From JBDRRP01 sp964446485 (GTDB lineage Bacteria; Desulfobacterota; Desulfobacteria; Desulfobacterales; JBDRRP01): DNA of 64,000 bases. Made by a program: the position numbers and the translations under genes. Under the pieces are notes generated by a model. That model was not told the DNA's origin and ran no database searches. It saw only the letters and a program-made list of their open reading frames with translations. Positions 17,922 through 26,108 of the stretch are shown piece after piece. The stretch is taken from positions 173,561 through 237,560 of the forward strand of contig CAYUOU010000001.1 in NCBI GenBank assembly GCA_964446485.1, written 5' to 3'. The first letter of the stretch is position 1. Each line of letters starts with the position of its first letter.

Positions 17922-18656
17922 ATGCTGAACCCGCAATCTCCGGTACCCTTGTATTACCAGCTGGCCGACATACTGATGGCGAAAATCCGCTCAGGAGAAT
18001 ATCCGCCAGGTACCCGCATCCCGTCGGAACACCAGTTGGCCGCCGCCTACGGCATCGGCCGCCCAACAGCCCGCCAGGCCACCGATCTGCTGGTTCGAAA
18101 ACGCATCCTTATGCGCCGCCGAGGCTCCGGGACGTATGTCCAGCCCTCCGCCAAAGAGGTGAATCTCTTCTCGTTGGCCGGCACCACCTCCGCCTTTCAC
18201 CAGGAAGGCATCTCGGTCACGACCACATTGCTCGAAGGGCCTCGATTGCAAACCGTTGCCGGCGCGGAAAGCACCAATCCCTTCAGCGGAAAACCCGCCT
18301 ATTTCCTGTCACGCCTGCGGACGGTGGATGCCCGCCCCGTGCTTATCGAAGACATTTTTCTCGACAGCACGGTCTTTCGAGATATCGACCGCATGGACCT
18401 GCGGCGTCAGCCCCTCAGCCGCATCGTCCAAGAGCAGTTTTTTCTCCGACCCACCGGCGGTAAACAACAGTTTCGCATTGACTACGTCCATGGTGATCGC
18501 GCCGCCGCGCTGAAAGTGGGTGCTGACTCGCCCATCCTGCTGGTTTATCGGTACATTCACTTTTCAGACCATGAAAACGCCGTCTATGCCGAAATGTACT
18601 GCCGCACGGACCAGTTCGTCTTTTCACAAACCATTGGAGGATTTACCGATGCGTAA
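17922..18656 (+). CDS. GntR-family regulator (HutC/UTRA type), likely trp regulator
   Basis: 244-aa transcription factor. An N-terminal winged HTH (about 5-72, with GTRIPSEHQLAAAYGIGRPT and the wing RRGSGTYV) is followed by a UTRA ligand-binding domain. I chose the ATG at 17922 because MLNPQSPVPLYYQLAD is the usual GntR N-terminus; the ATG at 17907 is an alternative. The 3' end overlaps trpB by 8 bp, and the trpB ribosome site lies inside this gene, so regulator and enzymes are cotranscribed. This makes autoregulation and control of trpBA likely. The ligand is unknown, perhaps tryptophan or an intermediate. Confidence 0.85.
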   Translation: MLNPQSPVPLYYQLADILMAKIRSGEYPPGTRIPSEHQLAAAYGIGRPTARQATDLLVRKRILMRRRGSGTYVQPSAKEVNLFSLAGTTSAFHQEGISVTTTLLEGPRLQTVAGAESTNPFSGKPAYFLSRLRTVDARPVLIEDIFLDSTVFRDIDRMDLRRQPLSRIVQEQFFLRPTGGKQQFRIDYVHGDRAAALKVGADSPILLVYRYIHFSDHENAVYAEMYCRTDQFVFSQTIGGFTDA

Positions 18657-19875
18657 CCGCGGACATTTCGGCCGCTTTGGTGGGGCCTTTCTACCTGAAG
18701 TGCTGATGGCCACCTTCGATGAACTCGAAGCCGCCTTCGTCGAAGCACGCGATGATCCGGCATTTTGGAATGAGTATGCCGATCTCATGTCTACGTATTC
18801 CTGCCGACCCACACCGCTGACGTTTGCCGGCAATCTCACCCGGCATTTCGGGGGCGCCAGGATCTACATCAAGCGAGAGGATCTCAACCACACGGGCGCC
18901 CACAAGGCCAACAACGTCATGGGGCAAGGGCTGCTGGTGCAGCGCATGGGCAAACAGCGGGTGATTGCCGAAACCGGCGCCGGCCAGCACGGCGTGGCCA
19001 CGGCCACCATGGCCGCCAAATTCGGGTTTCGCTGCACCATTTACATGGGGGCAGTGGATGTCGAGCGCCAGCGCCCCAACGTGTTCTGGATGCAGCAGAT
19101 GGGCGCCGAAGTGGTGCCGGTCACCGACGGCACGCGCATCCTCAAGGATGCCATCAACGAGGCCTTCCGAGACTGGGTCACCCATATGGACGACACCCAC
19201 TATGTGCTTGGCACCGCCTGCGGCCCCCACCCGTTTCCAGAAATGGTGACGCACTTTCAGAGCATCATCGGCAAGGAGGCGCGCGGCCAGATCATGGCGG
19301 CCGAAGGACGCCTGCCGTCACGCATCTACGCCTGTGTGGGTGGCGGCTCCAACGCCATGGGCATATTCAGCGGATTCATGGATGACACGGTGGGTCTGGT
19401 GGGCGTGGAGGCGGGCGGCAGGGGCCTCGACAGTGGGCAACACGCCGCTAGGCTGGCCTCCCCAGACGGCAGCATCGGCGTGGCCCAGGGGTACCGCACC
19501 TTTTTTCTCCAGGATGACGACGGCCAAATGAAGGAGACCCACAGTGTGGCCGCCGGCCTGGATTACGTGGGCGTCTCGCCAATCCTTTCGTCCCTCCACG
19601 AAAGCGGACGCGTCCAGTTCACTGCGGCCACCGATGCGGAAGTCATCGAGGCCATGAAACTCACCATGCGGATGGAAGGTGTTATCCCTGCCCTTGAATC
19701 GGCACACGCTTTTGTCCAGGCATTCAAGGATGCCCCGACCCTCTCCCCCAAGGACTGCATCATCATCAACCAATCCGGCCGCGGAGACAAAGACATCTTC
19801 ACCATTGCCGACGCCTTCGGCGATCCCGGCTGGAAGGCGTTTATTCAAAAGAAAGCGAAAAGCTACCATGCTTGA
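18649..19875 (+). CDS. trpB: Tryptophan synthase beta subunit
   Basis: 408-aa PLP enzyme that condenses indole with serine to make tryptophan. The PLP Lys is in HTGAHKANNVMGQ, the indole-site Glu in AETGAGQHG, and the phosphate loop is GGGSNAMGIF. The N-terminus HFGRFGGAFLPEVL is classic TrpB1. Start at 18649 with GGAGG nine bases upstream; the longer frame runs back through gntR in another phase and is not coding. It overlaps gntR by 8 bp at its start and trpA by 8 bp at its end. Confidence 0.97.
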   Translation: MRNRGHFGRFGGAFLPEVLMATFDELEAAFVEARDDPAFWNEYADLMSTYSCRPTPLTFAGNLTRHFGGARIYIKREDLNHTGAHKANNVMGQGLLVQRMGKQRVIAETGAGQHGVATATMAAKFGFRCTIYMGAVDVERQRPNVFWMQQMGAEVVPVTDGTRILKDAINEAFRDWVTHMDDTHYVLGTACGPHPFPEMVTHFQSIIGKEARGQIMAAEGRLPSRIYACVGGGSNAMGIFSGFMDDTVGLVGVEAGGRGLDSGQHAARLASPDGSIGVAQGYRTFFLQDDDGQMKETHSVAAGLDYVGVSPILSSLHESGRVQFTAATDAEVIEAMKLTMRMEGVIPALESAHAFVQAFKDAPTLSPKDCIIINQSGRGDKDIFTIADAFGDPGWKAFIQKKAKSYHA

Positions 19876-20629
19876 AAATTATATCCGCGAGCGGCTGAAG
19901 ACCCGGGAAATTTTGCTGATGACCCACATCGTGCTGGGCTATCCCAGCTTCGAGGCCTCCCGTGACATCGTGGCAGCCATGGTGGCCGCCGGGGTGGATC
20001 TCATGGAACTGCAAATCCCTTTTTCGGAGCCCATGGCCGACGGCCCGGTCATCCTGAAGGCCAACCAGGAGGCTCTGGCCGCCGGTGTTACTGTATCCGA
20101 GTGTATCGACTTTGCCGGCAAGGCCGCCGAAACACACGACATCCCCTTTCTCTACATGACCTACTGCAACATCCTTTATAAATTCGGCTACGATGCCTTT
20201 GCCGAAACCATGGCCAGGCGCAATATCCGGGGCGCCATCGTGCCGGATCTGCCGCCAGAGGAGGGGGGTGACTATCTCGACGCCATGAAGCGCCACACCT
20301 TGTCGCCCATCTTCATTTACGCGCCGACAACCCCGGACACGCGAATGGCGGAAATCGACCGCCACGCAGAGGGATTTGTCTACTGCGTGGCACGCAAGGG
20401 TGTGACCGGCAAGGACACCCAGTTTTCAGACGATCTCAGCAACTACCTGCTACGCTGCCGGCAAGCCACCACGCTGCCCCTGGCGCTTGGATTCGGCGTG
20501 AAGGATAAAGCGGACGTGGATTTTCTGAAGGGGAAGGTGGACATCGCCGTCATCGGCACCCAGACCATCCGACTGCTCAATGAACAGGGCGTGGGCGCGG
20601 TGGAAGACTTCATTCGGGATTTGAGATAG
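19868..20629 (+). CDS. trpA: Tryptophan synthase alpha subunit
   Basis: 253-aa TIM-barrel that cleaves indole-3-glycerol phosphate to indole for TrpB. The catalytic Glu is in MELQIPFSEPMADGP, with the second catalytic Asp in the same segment. Other family motifs are PDLPPEE and ARKGVTGKD, and the phosphate-binding GFGVKDK. Start at 19868, overlapping trpB by 8 bp, chosen by length and by this coupling. It ends 21 bp before the stop of a convergent response-regulator gene with no obvious terminator between. Confidence 0.97.
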   Translation: MLENYIRERLKTREILLMTHIVLGYPSFEASRDIVAAMVAAGVDLMELQIPFSEPMADGPVILKANQEALAAGVTVSECIDFAGKAAETHDIPFLYMTYCNILYKFGYDAFAETMARRNIRGAIVPDLPPEEGGDYLDAMKRHTLSPIFIYAPTTPDTRMAEIDRHAEGFVYCVARKGVTGKDTQFSDDLSNYLLRCRQATTLPLALGFGVKDKADVDFLKGKVDIAVIGTQTIRLLNEQGVGAVEDFIRDLR

Positions 20630-20650
20630 GCACGCCCGCCGATGGGGGCA

Positions 20651-21208
20651 TCAGACGCTCTTGTCGCGCAGGTTTTCGTCGCGAAGCAGTCGCTCGCGAA
20701 TGCCCCGGCTGACGCTGTAAGTGCGGTTGAAATCGGCCCAGAAATCCTGGTGATTGTCACGCCATCCGACACCGAAGCGTTTGTCGAAAAAATCGCCCAA
20801 ACGATCGAAAAGCAGCTTCCAGGGGGGGATGCCCCGGGATTCGGCAGCAAACAGGTCATTGAGAAAGATATCCAGCTCCGCCAGGGTTTCCTTGGGAAGA
20901 TAGGAAAGCGCCCCCTTCTGAATGGAGGCCATGAGGGTTTCGGGATTGATGGCATGGGCGGTCAGCATGATGGTGGGCATGCCGCGGGCCACCGATTCTT
21001 CCAGCAGTTGAAGCCCATTGACCCCCATGATGTCCAGAATCACCAAATCGTAGTGATTGTTGCTTATCTTCACCGAGGCCGCGTCGTAGTCGCGGGCCGT
21101 GTCGAGTGCGGTCATGTCCAGGATATCGGCGATGGTTTCCAGTATGTCGGGCTCGTCGTCGACGGCAAGCACGCGTTTTTTCTGCAGCCAGGGGGTTGTC
21201 TCATTCAT
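20651..21208 (-). CDS. Response regulator, receiver plus short C-terminal domain
   Basis: 185-aa protein. The receiver domain (about 10-125) has VDDEPD, the phospho-acceptor Asp in VILDIMGVNG and Lys in YLPKETLAE. The C-terminal 60 residues (DRLGDFFDKRFGVGWRDNHQDFW) are not a known DNA-binding domain and may be a protein-contact module. I chose the ATG at 21208, with GGAG upstream, over a TTG at 21235 that overlaps the kinase stop. Last gene of a three-gene phosphorelay downstream of the trpEGDCF unit. Confidence 0.82.
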   Translation of the reverse strand: MNETTPWLQKKRVLAVDDEPDILETIADILDMTALDTARDYDAASVKISNNHYDLVILDIMGVNGLQLLEESVARGMPTIMLTAHAINPETLMASIQKGALSYLPKETLAELDIFLNDLFAAESRGIPPWKLLFDRLGDFFDKRFGVGWRDNHQDFWADFNRTYSVSRGIRERLLRDENLRDKSV

Positions 21209-21231
21209 GGCAGGATCTCCGTTTTCTCCCG

Positions 21232-22053
21232 TCAATCGTCGTCTCCGAGTGTGATTCGAAGGGGCAGCGTCATGGTGAAGGTAGTGCCTTTATTCCGCCG
21301 GCTATCCAGATCGATGGTGCCGCCCAGACACCGGGCCAGAGCGAGGCTGCCGGCCAGCCCGATGCCGTGACCCCGCACCTCCGGCCGAGAACCGGCGCCC
21401 ATGCGCACATAGCGGGTAAACACAGCGTCCTGGTGTTCAGCGGGAATCCCTGGGCCGTCGTCGGAGACGGCTACGATGAAATGGGTGCCCTCCACGGCGG
21501 CACGGATATCGATCCGCTGGCGGCGGTAGTGCATGGCGTTTTTTAACAGATTCCCAAGGATTTGGCCAAACTTGACTTCGTCTTGCTGAAGCACCTGCCC
21601 GCGGCAGGCTGGCTGAATGTCCAGGTAAATGGCGTATGAGGACAGGTGCTGGGCGATCTGCTTTTCGTTGGTGGTCTGACGCAGCACGTCCGAAACCCCG
21701 CCCACCGTCATTTCCAGCACCTCGATGACGGTGCGGAAAAGGATCGGCAGCGGTTCGAACCGACTCAGGGAGCAGTAGCCGGCCTCTGATCGCCCGATCT
21801 CCAGGAGATCGTACACCATGCCGCGAAGTTTTTGAGTGTTTCGCAGCACCCGGGAAAGCGTCTTTTCCTGGCGCTCGGTGAGAGGGCCGTATTTGTCGGG
21901 CCGCTCCAGCAGGGTCCGGACCCCGGTCTCCACCACAGAGACAGGATCCTTGAGTTCATGGATGAGAAACTCCAGATCGATATCTTCGAGGAACTTGCTG
22001 TCGGTGGCTGCCGGTTTGACGGCGGGGGAATCGTCTTCAGCGAACTTTTTCAT
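21232..22053 (-). CDS. Histidine kinase (HisKA-like plus HATPase), no sensor domain
   Basis: 273-aa cytoplasmic kinase core. The dimerisation region has FLIHELKDPVSVVETG with the candidate phospho-His; the ATPase domain has N-box GNLLKNAMHYRR, the G1 box SDDGPGIP and G2 GHGIGLAGSLA. No input or membrane segment is present. Its start overlaps the stop of the GAF/HisKA gene by four bases. The pair looks like a sensor and kinase split over two polypeptides. Output goes probably to the downstream receiver protein. Confidence 0.87.
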   Translation of the reverse strand: MKKFAEDDSPAVKPAATDSKFLEDIDLEFLIHELKDPVSVVETGVRTLLERPDKYGPLTERQEKTLSRVLRNTQKLRGMVYDLLEIGRSEAGYCSLSRFEPLPILFRTVIEVLEMTVGGVSDVLRQTTNEKQIAQHLSSYAIYLDIQPACRGQVLQQDEVKFGQILGNLLKNAMHYRRQRIDIRAAVEGTHFIVAVSDDGPGIPAEHQDAVFTRYVRMGAGSRPEVRGHGIGLAGSLALARCLGGTIDLDSRRNKGTTFTMTLPLRITLGDDD

Positions 22054-22826
22054 TCCTGGTTTCCATGCGTGTTCAATAGAATATCCTCAATGGCATACTG
22101 CACCTCGAGCAGACGTTTCAGATTACGGTCCGAGCGCTCAAGGATGCGCGCCACTTCCGGCGTCATTTGGCTGCCGAGTTGGCGTCGAAGCAACGCCAGG
22201 GAGCCGGCAAGCACAGACACGGGGGTCTTGATCTCGTGGGAGATTCGGTGAATGGCCCGGTCCCGGGACGCGTTCATCTGCTGGATATCTTGCAAAGAAC
22301 AGCGCAATGCCTCAGCGATGCGTGCGTTCTCGATGGGCATGGCCACCATGCCGGCAATGGCGCTCATGAGATCGATATCCTCGTGAACGAAGGTCCCGTT
22401 TTTTTTGTTCACGGCGCAGAGCACCCCGATCGTACGATCGGTCGCCTGGATGGGGACATCCAGCATGCTGCGGGTCCTGAACGCGACCTTCTCATCCACA
22501 TCCTTGAAAAAATACGGGCTGGCGTAGGTGTCCTGAACCACCAGAGGGCGACCGGTCCGGTAAACGTGGCCGGCAATGCCTTTTTCCGCCGGGTAACGGA
22601 TCTCTTTCATCCGATCGCCCGCTGCGCGGTCGTCGAACGCGGTGACGCGAAAGAAAAATTCCTGCCGTTCTTCGTCGAGCAAAATTACCGAGGCCCCCTC
22701 GACGCCGACAGCACTCTGCACGGCATGGGCGATGGTGTCCAGCAAGGGGTCCAACTCACGGTGCCGGTGCAGCGCCATGGCGATGTCGAAGAGGATGTGG
22801 TCCTTCTGCGGTCGTTGCTGGGTCAT
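22050..22826 (-). CDS. GAF-HisKA sensor protein lacking an ATPase domain
   Basis: 258-aa protein. A GAF domain (about 10-165; EKGIAGHVYRTGRPLVVQD) is followed by a coiled segment and a HisKA-type dimerisation helix with HRISHEIKTPVSVLAG. The chain ends about 45 residues later, so the HATPase domain of a normal kinase is absent. The next gene supplies an ATPase module with a 4-bp overlap, so the two may work as a complex or cross-phosphorylate. Start set at the ATG at 22826 from the GAF alignment; the frame extends 26 codons upstream as unlikely sequence. Confidence 0.83.
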   Translation of the reverse strand: MTQQRPQKDHILFDIAMALHRHRELDPLLDTIAHAVQSAVGVEGASVILLDEERQEFFFRVTAFDDRAAGDRMKEIRYPAEKGIAGHVYRTGRPLVVQDTYASPYFFKDVDEKVAFRTRSMLDVPIQATDRTIGVLCAVNKKNGTFVHEDIDLMSAIAGMVAMPIENARIAEALRCSLQDIQQMNASRDRAIHRISHEIKTPVSVLAGSLALLRRQLGSQMTPEVARILERSDRNLKRLLEVQYAIEDILLNTHGNQE

Positions 22827-22931
22827 TGCGCGCCCTGTGTGTGGCGGGTGAACGGGTATCGGCAAGATGCAGAAAAAATGTCCGCGGGACCTGATGACAT
22901 TCATCTGCTCAGCGCTATTGAGCGATGCAAA

Positions 22932-23606
22932 TTAAAAAATCTTTCGCAAGGCGCGATTTTCGCCATTGGCATGCCCGCAGCGGCGCACCGCGGTAATGAA
23001 CCGGGAAATCTTCTTCAGGCTTTTCAAACCCGGTCGAATTTCCACGCCACTGCTCACATCCACGGCGTCAGGTGTAGCTTCGAAGATGGCATCTTTGACG
23101 GTGTCCGGGTCGAGACCGCCGGCCAGAACCAGCGGATACCGGTCTGAAAACCCCCGCACATCCGCCCACTGCCAGGTCTCGGCGTTGCCGCCGGGCAGTT
23201 TGCCGCGACCTGCCTCTACGAGAAACGCCGTGGGGTCATAATCGGCTGCATCGCTCGTAAAGGGGGGGCGGGTGGTGAAAAGGCCTTTCAGTACCACAAG
23301 CCCCTGACGACGGAGTCGCAAAACCGTCTCCGGCCTCTCCTGTCCGTGAAGCTGGACGCCGTCCAGGCCGCAGTGATTCACGATTTTCATGACGCTGTCG
23401 TAGTCCACGTCCACAAACACGCCGATAACCGTCGTGCCGACGGGCACTGCATGGCGGATCGCCAACGCCTGATCCCGAGTAACATTCCTCGGGCTTTTCT
23501 CGAAGAAAATGCACCCGATGGCATCGGCGCCCATCGCGGCCGCTTCGGCAGCCATCTCCGGATCCCTCAGACCGCAGATCTTGATTTGTGGCGGAACGCT
23601 CGACAT
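22932..23606 (-). CDS. trpF: Phosphoribosylanthranilate isomerase
   Basis: 224-aa TIM-barrel that performs the Amadori rearrangement of phosphoribosylanthranilate. The catalytic Cys is in IKICGLRDPEMA, the catalytic Asp is in VFVDVDYDSV, and the phosphate loop is LAGGLDPDTV followed by VDVSSGVE. The start ATG at 23606 follows GGGAGGGAG and shares a base with the trpC stop (TGATG). Last biosynthetic gene of the leftward trp unit; the phosphorelay genes follow 105 bp downstream on the same strand. Confidence 0.96.
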   Translation of the reverse strand: MSSVPPQIKICGLRDPEMAAEAAAMGADAIGCIFFEKSPRNVTRDQALAIRHAVPVGTTVIGVFVDVDYDSVMKIVNHCGLDGVQLHGQERPETVLRLRRQGLVVLKGLFTTRPPFTSDAADYDPTAFLVEAGRGKLPGGNAETWQWADVRGFSDRYPLVLAGGLDPDTVKDAIFEATPDAVDVSSGVEIRPGLKSLKKISRFITAVRRCGHANGENRALRKIF

Positions 23607-24400
23607 CAAACTCCCTCCCCGGCTGCCATGAGTCGCCGAAGAAAAGCCTCCGGGTCCTGGGATCGCACCAGGCTTTCACCGATGAGAAAATGCCGGATGC
23701 CGTGAGGCAGGTTCCGGGCGATGTCTTCGGGGGCGGAAATGCCGCTGGCCGCCACCGGCACTTGGTGGGGCGCAAGCCGGTCTGCCAGGCCGATGGCCGT
23801 GTCCAGGCTGGTGTCAAAGGATTTAAGATCACGGTTGTTGATGCCGATGAGCCGGGCACCCTCTGGAATGCATGCCAGATCCGCCTCGGTGTGGATTTCC
23901 ACTAAAGGTGCCATGCCCAATTCCTGGACACGCCCGCAAAGATCGTCCATCCGGCCGGGTGTGAGGATGCGGGCAATGAGTAGCACCGCATCCGCGCCCC
24001 AGCTCCGGGCCTCGTAGACCTGGTATTCGTCGATGATGAAGTCCTTTCGAAGAACGGGCAGGGACACGGCGTTTCGTGCGTCGATAAGGTCGGCTGCACT
24101 GCCTTTGAAATAGGGCGCGTCGGTGAGCACCGAGACCGCGGCCGCGCCGCCCCGCTCATAAGCCGCCGCCGTTCTGGCGGGGTCCAAATCGATGCGGATA
24201 GGTCCTTTCGACGGCGATGCGCGTTTGATCTCGGCAATGATGGAGACGGGGCGAGGATCGCCCGGCGGCAGGAACGGCCTCACCGGTGAGGCGTCCCGCA
24301 CACGCGCCTGCAGCTCGGCCACCGGAACCCGTCGCTCGGCAGCTACCACCGACGCCCGGGTGGTATCGACAATCCGGGAGAGGATGTCGGCTACCATCAA
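23606..24400 (-). CDS. trpC: Indole-3-glycerol phosphate synthase
   Basis: 264-aa TIM-barrel closing the indole ring. Family signatures include the catalytic Lys in IIAEIKRASPSKG, the second Lys in LRKDFIIDEYQVYEARSWGADAVLL, and IGINNRDLKSF. Length fits a monofunctional TrpC (no PRAI fusion). It overlaps trpD by four bases and trpF by one, so translation of the five genes is tightly coupled. Confidence 0.97.
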   Translation of the reverse strand: MMVADILSRIVDTTRASVVAAERRVPVAELQARVRDASPVRPFLPPGDPRPVSIIAEIKRASPSKGPIRIDLDPARTAAAYERGGAAAVSVLTDAPYFKGSAADLIDARNAVSLPVLRKDFIIDEYQVYEARSWGADAVLLIARILTPGRMDDLCGRVQELGMAPLVEIHTEADLACIPEGARLIGINNRDLKSFDTSLDTAIGLADRLAPHQVPVAASGISAPEDIARNLPHGIRHFLIGESLVRSQDPEAFLRRLMAAGEGV

Positions 24401-25416
24401 CCGTTCTCCTGGGTATAGGCCACCAGCGCTTCAAGCTTTTTCATGGCCGCACCGGCGTCGATGGCCGCTTCGGCCAAGGCAATGCCGTCTTTGATGCTCT
24501 CGGCTTTGCCGGCGGCCATGAGGGCGGCGCCGGCGTTCAGGACCACCACGTTTCGGCGGGGCCCTTTCTCTCCGGTCAAGATCTTTCGGGTGATCGCAGC
24601 GTTCTCTTCGGGGCCACCGCCGGCCATGGTGGACGGATCGGCGGGCTCTCCGAAAAAGGCTTCGGGTGAAATGTTGTAGGTCTTGATCATACCGTTGTTC
24701 AACTCCGACACACGGGTGTCGGCACATACGGAGATTTCATCCAAACCGTCATGCCCATGAGCTACGAGTGCGCGCCTGGCACCCAGTTCGAGAAGCGCCT
24801 TGGCAAACATTTCGGTAAGCTCCGGCGCATACACGCCTAGCAGCTGGCAGTTGGCGCCGGCCGGATTGGTCAGCGGCCCCAGCATGTTGAAAATACTTCT
24901 GAGCCCGATCTCCTTTCTAGCGGGCATGGCAAAGCGCATGGCGCCATGAAACACCGGCGCGAAGAGAAACCCGATGCCGATCTCATGCAGCGCCTCCTCG
25001 ACGATCTCCGGATCCACATCCAGCTTGACGCCCAGCGCCTCCAGCAGGTCGGCGCTGCCGCACTGGCTGGATACGGACCGGTTGCCGTGCTTAGCCACCA
25101 CCACATCGCAACCGGCCACCACGAATGCAGTGGTGGTGGAAATGTTGAAGGTCTTGGCGCCGTCGCCGCCGGTGCCGCAGGTATCGACCACGGTCTGGCC
25201 CGGTGCCTGGATTCGCGCCGCCTTCCGTCGCATGGCCTGCGCAGCGCCGGCCAACTCCGTGTAGGTTTCCCCCTTGGTTGCCAGGGCAGCCATCATGGCG
25301 CCGATCTGGGCATCAGTGACAGTCCCGGAAAGTACTTCGGAAAGCATTTCCGCCATCTGGCCGGCGGTGAGGTCCTTACGCTGAATGATCTGCTGTAAAA
25401 GATCCTTGAAGGCCAT
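24397..25416 (-). CDS. trpD: Anthranilate phosphoribosyltransferase
   Basis: 339-aa enzyme that adds phosphoribose from PRPP to anthranilate. The PRPP loop DTCGTGGDGAKTFNIST is present, as is KHGNRSVSSQCGSADLLEALG with the conserved anthranilate/metal contacts. The length is that of stand-alone TrpD, with no fused glutamine amidotransferase. It sits 56 bp after trpG and overlaps trpC by four bases. Confidence 0.97.
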   Translation of the reverse strand: MAFKDLLQQIIQRKDLTAGQMAEMLSEVLSGTVTDAQIGAMMAALATKGETYTELAGAAQAMRRKAARIQAPGQTVVDTCGTGGDGAKTFNISTTTAFVVAGCDVVVAKHGNRSVSSQCGSADLLEALGVKLDVDPEIVEEALHEIGIGFLFAPVFHGAMRFAMPARKEIGLRSIFNMLGPLTNPAGANCQLLGVYAPELTEMFAKALLELGARRALVAHGHDGLDEISVCADTRVSELNNGMIKTYNISPEAFFGEPADPSTMAGGGPEENAAITRKILTGEKGPRRNVVVLNAGAALMAAGKAESIKDGIALAEAAIDAGAAMKKLEALVAYTQENG

Positions 25417-25472
25417 GTGTCAACTCCTTGTCTGGAAAGCATTAATGGTCAGGCGCAATGCCCAGAACTTAT

Positions 25473-26096
25473 CTATTCTCTATTCATGAATACCCCTCCC
25501 CTGGCGGAAAGATGGCAATCCGATCCCGCCGTTGCCATCCGCAGGAAGTTGCGCAGGAGCCGTTTTCCCACAGGGGTCATAATGGATTCCGGGTGAAACT
25601 GAATCCCCTCGGTCATATGGAACCGGTGGCGGACGCCCATGATTTCCCCGTCTTCGGATTCGGCGCTGATCTCCAGGTCCTTTGGCATGCGCTCTCGATC
25701 GGCCACCAGACTGTGGTAACGCATGGCCTGAAAAGGTGACTTGACCCCCTTGAAGAGGGTCTTCCCGTCCGCCGTCACCATGGAGGTCTTGCCATGCATG
25801 AGCCGGCCGGCGTTCACAATGACACCGCCGAATGCCTGGACGATGCACTGGTGGCCAAGGCAGACGCCCAGCAGCGGCGTCTGTCCCGACAGGGCCGCGA
25901 TAAGATCGAGGCAGATGCCGGCAGCTTCGGGGCGTCCGGGGCCCGGCGATATCACCACCGCATGGGGGCCGGCCTCAGTTAGGGCGGCTACGGATACGGC
26001 GTCGTTTCGATAGACAGTCACCGCATAACCGATCTGGCGGATGTCTTGAACAAGATTGTAGGTGAAGGAATCGTAGTTGTCGATCACGATGATCAC
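25473..26096 (-). CDS. trpG: Anthranilate synthase glutamine amidotransferase subunit
   Basis: 207-aa class I glutamine amidotransferase supplying ammonia to TrpE. Catalytic Cys lies in LLGVCLGHQCI; the His-Glu pair is in GIQFHPESIMT; the oxyanion segment is SPGPGRPEAAG. The tail after about residue 188 is slightly longer than usual. It begins 12 bp after trpE. The same subunit could serve folate synthesis (PabA role), since no pabA is nearby; this is only a family-level possibility. Confidence 0.96.
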   Translation of the reverse strand: MIIVIDNYDSFTYNLVQDIRQIGYAVTVYRNDAVSVAALTEAGPHAVVISPGPGRPEAAGICLDLIAALSGQTPLLGVCLGHQCIVQAFGGVIVNAGRLMHGKTSMVTADGKTLFKGVKSPFQAMRYHSLVADRERMPKDLEISAESEDGEIMGVRHRFHMTEGIQFHPESIMTPVGKRLLRNFLRMATAGSDCHLSARGGVFMNRE

Positions 26097-26108
26097 AATG
26101 GGGGTCTC

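Noticed and set aside
21751..21780. GGTTCGAAC stretch resembling a tRNA T-loop
   Set aside because: It lies within the histidine kinase coding sequence, with no acceptor or anticodon arms around it. No other tRNA-like folds were found.
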